Of a stretch of DNA of 64,000 nt, positions 56,528-64,000 are shown one piece after another. The notes under the pieces were generated by a model. It was given only the letters and a program-made list of their open reading frames with translations. It did not search any database and was not told where the DNA came from. Numbering within the stretch: the stretch's first letter is position 1; every line of letters starts with the position of its first letter. Source of the stretch: Tachypleus tridentatus. Taxonomy: Eukaryota; Arthropoda; Merostomata; Xiphosura; Limulidae. A program made the position numbers and the translations under genes. The stretch lies in the NCBI RefSeq assembly GCF_004210375.1, contig NC_134829.1, positions 26,428,034 through 26,492,033 on the forward strand, written 5' to 3'.

Positions 56528-56783
56528 CCGGCATGGCTAGGTGGTTAAGAATTGTAATTTGAGGGTTGCGGGTTCGAATCTTCATCACACCATACATGCT
56601 GGGGGAGCGTTATAATGTGATGATCAATCCCACTATTCGTTGGTAAAAGAGTAAACCCAAGATTTGGCGGTAAGTTGTGATGTCTTCCCTCAAGTCTTAC
56701 ATTGTTAAATTAGGGACGGCTAGCGCAGATAGCTCTCGTGTAGGGTTGCGCGAATTTCTAAAACAACAACAAAGAAACAAATA
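56528..56783 (+). mobile_element. SINE family A copy with short deletions
   Basis: Head CCGGCATGGCTAGGTGGTTA, B box GGTTCGAATCTTC, body ATCAATCCCACTATTCGTTG, and tail GCGCGAATTTCTAAAACAAC. GGACCAA before and after may be the target duplication. Confidence 0.93.
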
Positions 56784-56987
56784 AAGGGACCAAACATTTT
56801 TAATAACAATAGACAACCTTCCAACAGAAAGTAATTGTTACTGTCAGATATTAGTGATTTCCTGTTAAACTGCTACATCAGAAAGAGGTTTCTAAATTAA
56901 AATTAGAGGAAAAAAGGAAGAAAATACAATACAATGGTTTACTTTTAATTATTATTTAACACTTTAACACAGCGATAGTCACTTTCT

Positions 56988-57070
56988 GTTTGTTGCTACG
57001 CACATAGCTACACAATGGCTATTTGTGAGAACCGAACAACACCCCGAATTTTAGCGTTATAAGGAACCAA
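56988..57070 (-). mobile_element. SINE family B fragment
   Basis: CACATAGCTACACAATGGCT, then CCCCGAATTTTAGCGTTATA. The head is lost. Confidence 0.65.
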
Positions 57071-57204
57071 ACTTACCCTTCATGTAAAGAAGAGAAAAAG
57101 CGGAGATACTAATAACCTCTTTTGATTTCGTTTAAATTTTACGTATTCACAAAGTTATGGATTATTAGTCGTTTAAATTCGTAGGTCATCATTACTTGTC
57201 GCAT

Positions 57205-57320
57205 AGCCTCCAGTGACCCAGCGTTAAGCTGGAGGGCTTATATCACTAAAAGTTGGGTTTCAATAGTTCCGGCGGGCATAACATAGATAGCCATAGCACC
57301 GTGAGTAACAATGAACAAAT
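57205..57320 (+). mobile_element. SINE family B copy, diverged
   Basis: GCCTCCAGTGACCCAGCGTT (A-box region), GGGTTTCAATAGTTCCGGCG (B box) and CATAGATAGCCATAGCACC (tail), sense order. Confidence 0.7.
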
Positions 57321-57579
57321 TAAAAACACTAGTGGTATTTAGATTCCCCTAAAACAAAGTGTTCGATTGACTAGTAATCAAAAGAGAATGGTCGATGATT
57401 ACAAACAGATGATAGAAATTAATGTAACTCCATTATTTTTTGTTTTATATCTAATAGCTAATTCAATTTATTCAGTGATGGAATAGATGATTAAGATAAG
57501 GGGTTAGATTTTCTGTGTGGAATACGAATTATGATAATAATTTATTTTTAAGAGCCATATTAGAAAGGTTTCGTTTTAT

Positions 57580-57658
57580 AATTTTTACACAAAGCTATAC
57601 AAGCAATTATCTGTGCTCTGCCCACAACAAGTATCGAAACTTGATTTTTAGCGTCGTG
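57580..57658 (-). mobile_element. SINE family B fragment
   Basis: TTACACAAAGCTATACAAGC, TCTGTGCTCTGCCCACAAC and TATCGAAACTTGATTTTTAG. The head is lost. Confidence 0.75.
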
Positions 57659-58526
57659 TAAAATGTTTGATTGGCTTTCTCTAGAAAATATGTTTTTATA
57701 AGGCAGATCTGAAAGTGGGTTAACCTTCTCTTTACTGTTTTAAAACTACAGCCTTAAGCGCAAAAAACAACTTGGAAAATTAAGTATGGATTTCATTGTG
57801 AAAAATTCTAGTACCAAGCTCACATTTGTTCATTATTTGGATGAACTGGTGAAGCATTTCGAAAGCTTGTTCATAGAGGGAGCTTTAATAAGAAAAATAA
57901 TGTTGGTATTATTCCAGCACCCGGTCTTAACGAGTTAGGTGGCATAAGCGTCGTTAAATTAAACTGGCGTACTTCAGTTTTTTATTTATTAATTTATACA
58001 TTTTAGTAGTGTTAGCATATTAGCCATTAAATATGCCTCTATGTTTAACCATTTTAAAGAAACAACGTGAAATAGGCCATTGACTCGTACAGAATGTAAA
58101 CTGGAATTATTTTTCGAACGAGTCGTAAAATGAGTTCGTTTTTTTATTATTCACAGTAGCGAGAGTGGGGCATTTGGTTGTCTTGACAGATTTACATGAA
58201 AATTGATATAATGAGTAAGGAATTATTTCTAATACAGGTTTAGGAAATTTTCAAAATCGAGGCCAAGTTTTTGAAGGCTGATAGAATTAGCTGTATGGAT
58301 TTAACTCTAAAATGAACATTTAAATGATCGTTGAAAACACACTGGCAAAATTATTTGTGTAGTTGTTGTCTCCTGTATATGGTTGAAGATAATTTACAAG
58401 TAATTCTATAACACAAGAACAGAAATTCACTTGCCGGGACCAGATATGTTAAACAGCCTTTGGTTCATAAAGTGACGGTGTAATAAAGGTAACCTTTTAA
58501 ATAGTGAAAGCTGGGGAGGCGTGATT

Positions 58527-58797
58527 GTTTTGTTTTTAATTTCACTCAAAGCTACAGGAAGGCTATCTGCGCTAACCATTCCTAAGTTAGCAGTGTAAGA
58601 TTAGAGGGGAGGTAGCTAGTCATCACCACCCACCGCCAACTCTTGGGCTACTCTTTTACCAACGAATAGTGGAATTGACCGTAACATTATAACGCCTCAC
58701 GGCTGAAAGGGCGAGCATGTTTGGTGTGACGGAGATTCGAACCCCCGACCCTCGGATTACGAGACAAGTACCTTAACCACCTGGCCATGCAGTGCCT
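58527..58797 (-). mobile_element. SINE family A with 12-bp target duplication
   Basis: Complete antisense copy from TTTAATTTCACTCAAAGC to CACCTGGCCATGCAGTGCC. GGAGGCGTGATT (58515-58526) and GGAGGCATGATT (58798-58809) differ at one base. Confidence 0.96.
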
Positions 58798-59266
58798 GGA
58801 GGCATGATTAACCGATATACCTAAAACTTATGACAAAACAATCATTACTTCTCCCGATAGTGTTCACTTTAATTTGTCTATTTTGGTTAATTAGAGAGCA
58901 TTTCATTGTCGCTGAGCAAATGAGTAACGAACGTTTCTATGAAACACTAATCATGTGTACGCACTATGGTACTTTGAAAGTCACCATTTAAACGTAGGAA
59001 GTTAACAAAGCATTAGAAACCAATAGTTAGGCCTAATATGCTTGAAAATCAATAACACGTAAATAGTAGATGTTTTCCGACGTTTCTTTCTATTTGTTCA
59101 TTTTTGATACAAAACTGCACAAGGAATGTGGAAAACAAAACAATTACAGTGCATAAATAAACAGTTTCTGACAATCCTTTGTCTCTTATTGTTCAAGTTA
59201 ACTGACAAGTTCTGGTAGCAAACGAAATACTTTTTGTTTTGTTTTTTGCTGTTAGTGACTTGGGTG

Positions 59267-59535
59267 GCTCGGCATGGCATGGTGTGTTAAGGCGTTCGAC
59301 TCATGATTTGAAGGTCGCGGGTTCGAATTCCCGTCGCATCAAACATGTTCGCGTTTTCAGCCGTGAAGGGGTTATAATGTGACAGCCAATCCCATTATTT
59401 GTTGGTAAAAGAGTAGCCCAAGAGTTGGCGATGGGTGATGATGACTAGCTGCCTTCCATATAGTCTTACACTGTTTAAGTAGGACCGGCTAGCGCAGATA
59501 GCGTTCGAGTAGCTTTGCGCGAAATTCAAAAAACA
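59267..59535 (+). mobile_element. SINE family A copy, full length
   Basis: Head GGCTCGGCATGGCATGGTGT, B box GGTTCGAATTCCCG, body GATGGGTGATGATGACTAGC, and tail GAGTAGCTTTGCGCGAAATT. Confidence 0.95.
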
Positions 59536-59829
59536 ACAAACATATTAACTTGTGGGAGACAAAACAGATTATAGACGCTATTTTTATATACCTTTGATTT
59601 TGAATTCGAAATGGATATATTAAAAGAAATGTGATGTGATTTTTATCACAAATTTGAGGCCTTCTGATGTTATAGGTATGTTGTTGATTTTTCGTTCAGC
59701 TCTTCCAGGAATACGTCATTACCTTAACGAGGACTATGACAGTCGTAGAAATGTGTGAAAATTCACATACCATACTTTTCAAATTATTGCTTTAAACGTT
59801 TTTGTATGAAACAACAATATTCGGAATTA

Positions 59830-60073
59830 TACAAGTGCCATTGTTCTAGGTTTAGATACCTTACATACAAGTGTCATTGTTCTAGGTTTAGATACCTTAC
59901 ATACAAGTGTCATTGTTCTAGGTTTAGATACCTTACATACAAGTGTCATTGTTCTAGGTTTAGATACCTTACATACAAGTGCCATTGTTCTAGGTTTAGA
60001 TACCTTACATACAAGTGTCATTGTTCTAGGTTTAGATACCTTACATACAAGTGTCATTGTTCTAGGTTTCGAT
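59830..60073. repeat. 36-bp minisatellite, ~6.8 units
   Basis: The unit TACAAGTGTCATTGTTCTAG plus GTTTAGATACCTTACA repeats from 59830, and copies differ by single T/C changes. Because 36 is a multiple of three, frames stay open on both strands; this is not evidence of a protein. Confidence 0.97.
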
Positions 60074-61082
60074 GTATAATTACATAAACAATTCCGTATT
60101 TCTGGTGTTACATTTCAGTGGCAGTCTCAGAATCTGTCATTAGAAAGGTGCTTTATTTAAACCAAATAAGATAATTTACAGGAGAAATATTCTTAGCAAG
60201 AACATCCAGAAAACAAATTTACAATAACTACTGCTGAAAAAAAACAAAAAAAAGGTTAAAGAACTACACTTGTTCTACTTTTTACTTATAGCTCCCTCTA
60301 GTAACAAAATGCTTCCTTTCATACTACTGATAAGAGTTTGGAAAAAAAAATGTGTAATAACAAGAAGAAAATTTTGAAACGATGCAGCAAACGTGATTGG
60401 TATTTCACAAATGTGGAACTAAAAAGAACCGCTTTCGTCAGTCAAAAAAGTACACTACTTCAAAAACTGAAACGCTACAAGAGGCACCGATACAATTTCT
60501 GAACAAAAACAAGATTTGCAGAAGTTCTGTAGTACCTGTGATTATATAACCATATGCTTATATATACATATATAATCCAACGTATTTAATATACTGTTTA
60601 ACGGTTTGGAAACACGTTTTCTGATCACCTGTACGGTTATGGAACATTGCGAGGAAGACTGAAAATTCAGGCTTATTTAAAAGTTTGTCCTGACATAATA
60701 TGTTTACCCAAGATATTCGATGCATCTATAAATGTGCATTGCTAGTTTAAATTGGAACAAACATACAAACCAACTTCATATTTTCAGAATAAATAGGATA
60801 TACAAAGAGTTAAACTTTAGGCAACTTCATTACACGTTCTTCTAGTTGTATAATGAAGATATAACGACCTTGGTTAGAAATAAATATTTACTTCTATTTA
60901 TTTCATGTTTTATTTCTCTTATTAGATACTATTATATTGCCAGGCTGCATCAGCGAAACTTTAGAAATAACCAAAATTTACTGCGAAAAATCAAATATAT
61001 ATATACACATTTATATATATTAAATACATTTTAAGCCACTAGATACCACCAAAACAATAAAAAATATATCGTACTTGCTTAT

Positions 61083-61193
61083 TTGTTTTAGCTTAAAGTC
61101 ACAGAATAGACTATTCGTATTGTGTTTACTGCGTGGAATTGAATTTCCAAGTTTTAACTTTGTAAGTTACCAATTAAAATTGACCCACTGGTG
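61083..61193 (-). mobile_element. Decayed SINE B-like copy
   Basis: TATTTGTTTTAGCTTAAAGT, CAGAATAGACTATTCGTATT, GTGGAATTGAATTTCCAAG and ACCCACTGGTGG keep the family B order loosely. Confidence 0.45.
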
Positions 61194-63605
61194 GACTCGT
61201 ATTTACTTTTGATGCATGTGATGTTCAATATTAATTACGAAACCAGCAAATCCTTTTGTAAAGAAATCACTTAGTGTACGTTCAAAATATTTTCAAATGA
61301 AGAATGGTTTCGTTGTTAATGGTGCTTGGACAGTTACCACTGGTTCGCACCATACGTTTGATAACTTAAAACTGCAACTGTGGGATAAATCTTGTTCAAA
61401 GGGGAGAATATTTGTAACAGCTCAGGAAATAATCCAATAACACTCACACCAGTCTATATTCACAGATGTATCACCAAGTTTCAGTAACAAGTATTAAACA
61501 TAGGATTAACTTCAAAGCGACTCCTTAATGAACATCGTATAACATGCACATAAAAACACACATTAATCACATATTATATTTGAAGAATTAATGATTTATG
61601 AAACAGACTGGCATACAAGGGAATGATTTCGACTTCCCGAACCAGTAGACCAGTACTAGAGTTTAGACCAATATGCATTACAGATCGTTGGTCAAGAATC
61701 TGTAGCTTCTCAACTGGGTGAACGGTTCACCCAAGGGTCAATGAATTAGGGTGAATGAGTATTATCATTTATATCCGGGTCCTTTCTAAATGTTTGTTTC
61801 AAAACAAATTTAACGTATTATTTTTATAATAAAACGTTCTGTATTGCCTTCGTTCCTAAAATGAACCTTCGACATCTGGTTGTGTTTATTATCAAACATC
61901 GTTCTGTGACAAAGTTTATTTCAAAAACAGTAAGTAAAGTAGGGCTGTCGAATAGTTAACGATAGGAAAACATCTGGTTCTCCACACATATCTTCTACTT
62001 AGATTTAACCTTCCTGTCTTCATATATTTTTAAATATTCGTTTTATTGTGTTGTTTTTTTGAATATTTTAAAATCTCGTATTTGACGCTTAACTAACATT
62101 AGAAAACACACAATACAAAACATGCTTAACTTCAGACTTTCATTTCTGTTTGCCGTCTAAAGATTTTTGGCTTAAATGTATTGATAATTATATCTGCTAT
62201 CTTACTTTTTGTTTTGTTTTTTAACTGGGGTGAGTGAGCTATCCCGAAAAACTTATAGGAGCGGATAATATTGCAAAAGGTTGAGAAGGACTGACAATCC
62301 GTAACTTATGATACAGGTCTACAAGGGCTCAAAATTATTTCGTAGCATATGTAGGTCAGTGAAATATTTTTAATGTAAATAATTACTTAAACAGTTTAGT
62401 ACTGGCCTACCGTTATGGTGATTCGAGTTCGACCTTGTGTAGGACTATTTCACAAATCATTTATCATTAAAAATAAAGTGTGTATACATAGTTTTTCTGA
62501 ATCATTGACAGACTACAATATTTATTTATATTCTGCACAAACATGTATATGTTATCTCATCACTTTTAAGAGTATCAGTAAATTGGTTTCTATGAACCTC
62601 ACTCTCAAATAACGAAAAGAATTTAAGTATTTTTATGAAATTTATCATATCTGACTTTATTAAAAAAACACTATTCAATATTGCTTCTAGGTGGCTAGAA
62701 ATTATACACTAATATTTTTTCCCCCAAAAAAACAGAAATGTTCGTTTATGAAATCTATGGGAAAAGAAAAAACCAGGAAACGCTATACATTTAACACACA
62801 TAATCAGTCTTGTGAATGAAAAAAACAATTATTATTACTGAAAAACACCAGATTTGTATTCTGTAATAAGAATCAACATGTTCGTGTGTACTTTACATTA
62901 CTACTGTTACTACAGCAAAATAAAAATAAAACATTGCCGAGCAGTTTAAAATAAACACAAAACATGAAAAAAGTTTTACAGTTTACACACAAGAAACAGT
63001 ATGTGAGTATAAAAAAACAACCTTTTGATAAAAAAGGTACTTCACCTTTTAGCTCAAGTATGTAACATTTTTTGCATTTACATAATACAAAACCAGAAAG
63101 ACAAGGACTACTCCTTGTTAAAGCTACTTGAGATAAGCATTACAAAAGAAAACAGAAACAAATTATAGCTCGAGTCTCATAAGAACCTTCTTCCACTTAC
63201 TGAATTTCAAACAGTAACTTCTTCAGAAATATACAATTCAAAACGCGAAACATGAACTTTCTATCTTTGCGTGTTGTCGATTTCAGATCGCATAACACAC
63301 GAATAATGAGGGTTACCTAAAATCACGATCCGATTTTAAAGAACCGTTACACATAAACAGAGACGTCTTTCCGTTGTCTAGAGCTTTGTTTCGGGTTTTA
63401 ACCACGCTATAGTACCATGTGTTAACTGTGTGACGTACATTGCAAAAACACAACAACAACAAAAAACCCCAAAATAAACAGGAAGATGAGCAGATAAAGG
63501 CTAACATACTAAATATAAAAGCCCAATATTCCCTGAAATTCTATTTACTAATTCACTTAGTGTCCTAATATATTAGGTTTGTATAAGTGTGACAAGCTGA
63601 TAGAT

Positions 63606-64000
63606 TTAGAATGTTGAGGCTGCCTGTGTGATGGTCACCTGGAGAGCCTTGGCCACGTGGGATACGTCAACTACACTGTCTATCATCTCCTGGACTGCCA
63701 CCACCGAGGGGTACTGGAGGGCAGCCCTTTTCGTACTGGCCACCAGAGTTTTTAAAGACTCACACAGGGCATCAGAACTCTGCATTACACGAGTTTTTAG
63801 CTCAGAACTGCTAGCATTCCGATGTAAAGTGTCTCCAATGTAAATCATCTTGTGAGCCCCGATCACCACGAACTTACTATGACCTATGAAAATCTTAGGC
63901 GGCTGGTTATTCTTCACGGTTGTCAAAAAAGCGTCGATAGCATTTGTCAAGTGAAGCATATGTATCTCCACCTGCGCTGAATAAAAGTGAACGAGCTGAC
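63606..64000 (-). CDS. BCAR1: CAS-family scaffold protein (p130Cas/BCAR1/NEDD9-like), C-terminal exon
   Basis: The minus-strand frame is open from the right edge to TAA at 63608-63606, giving about 130 codons. It starts QLVHFYSAQVEIHMLHLTNA and continues through IDAFLTTVKNNQPPKIFIGH. The family signature HSKFVVIGAHKMIYIGDTLH follows, with SSDALCESLKTLV, TKRAALQYPS and a short tail ending TQAASTF. This is the C-terminal four-helix (FAT-like) domain of CAS proteins. They are adaptors at focal adhesions that carry an N-terminal SH3 domain and a tyrosine-rich substrate region. Those parts must lie to the right of the window. The exon has no start codon of its own; GTG at 63971 is internal. Which vertebrate paralogue is closest cannot be told, because many invertebrates have a single CAS gene. 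Confidence 0.93.
   Translation of the reverse strand, partial: QLVHFYSAQVEIHMLHLTNAIDAFLTTVKNNQPPKIFIGHSKFVVIGAHKMIYIGDTLHRNASSSELKTRVMQSSDALCESLKTLVASTKRAALQYPSVVAVQEMIDSVVDVSHVAKALQVTITQAASTF

Larger units (their letters stand above)
59540..63605. other. 3' flank of the CAS-family gene
   Basis: Apart from the minisatellite and a decayed SINE B, this is AT-rich non-coding DNA. On the minus strand the part nearest 63605 should be 3'UTR. The minus-strand AATAAA at 62661-62656 is one possible poly(A) signal, unproven. Confidence 0.45.

Noticed and set aside
16377-59340. tRNA genes at the SINE heads (for example 16380-16445, 41597-41665, 47434-47510)
   Set aside because: The A and B boxes are present, but each is followed by the same SINE body and tail and the cloverleaf pairing is degraded. 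They are SINE heads, not tRNA genes.
59755-60087. 110-codon frame of YKCHCSRFRYLT repeats
   Set aside because: A by-product of a 36-bp minisatellite; the opposite strand is equally open.

Overview
The window looks like nuclear DNA of an arthropod. It is AT-rich, its genes are split by GT-AG introns, and it is crowded with tRNA-derived SINEs. From memory, these SINE families resemble those of horseshoe crabs (Xiphosura). The organism call is an inference, held at about 0.6.

Three protein-coding genes can be supported. (1) Bases 286-15129, minus strand: seven exons of a VAT1/VAT1L-type zinc-less quinone oxidoreductase. The start codon is present and the 3' end runs off the left edge. (2) Bases 21557-26668, plus strand: a complete four-exon adenine phosphoribosyltransferase (APRT, 178 aa). 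(3) Bases 63606-64000, minus strand: the last exon of a p130Cas/BCAR1/NEDD9-family scaffold protein, running off the right edge. The first two are divergently arranged about 6.4 kb apart. The three genes have no evident functional link: one is a synaptic-vesicle/mitochondrial-type oxidoreductase, one does purine salvage and one is adhesion signalling.

The other ~45 kb is mostly transposon debris. Three SINE families (here A, B and C) carry different tRNA-like heads but a similar 3' tail. About 30 copies or fragments of A are listed, with fewer of B and C. Several copies keep target-site duplications and two loci show one SINE inserted into another. Two non-LTR retrotransposons are present. 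A Jockey-like element (36.6-39.97 kb, minus) has a nearly readable reverse transcriptase and a gag zinc knuckle. A more decayed Jockey/R1-like element (48.5-51.8 kb, plus) lies further right. A broken hAT-like transposase N-terminus with a TTF-type zinc finger lies at 29.5-30.3 kb.

Smaller structures include a 58-bp perfect inverted repeat, a foldback element, several minisatellites, short fragments resembling Penelope-element termini with hammerhead-like cores, and dispersed repeats I could not assign. The most biologically pointed oddity is an 86-bp tandem array that includes the working splice donor of VAT1 exon 2; the extra copies have lost the donor GT. Genes were delimited by reading frames, splice dinucleotides, phase agreement and remembered family sequences. 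No database search was possible.
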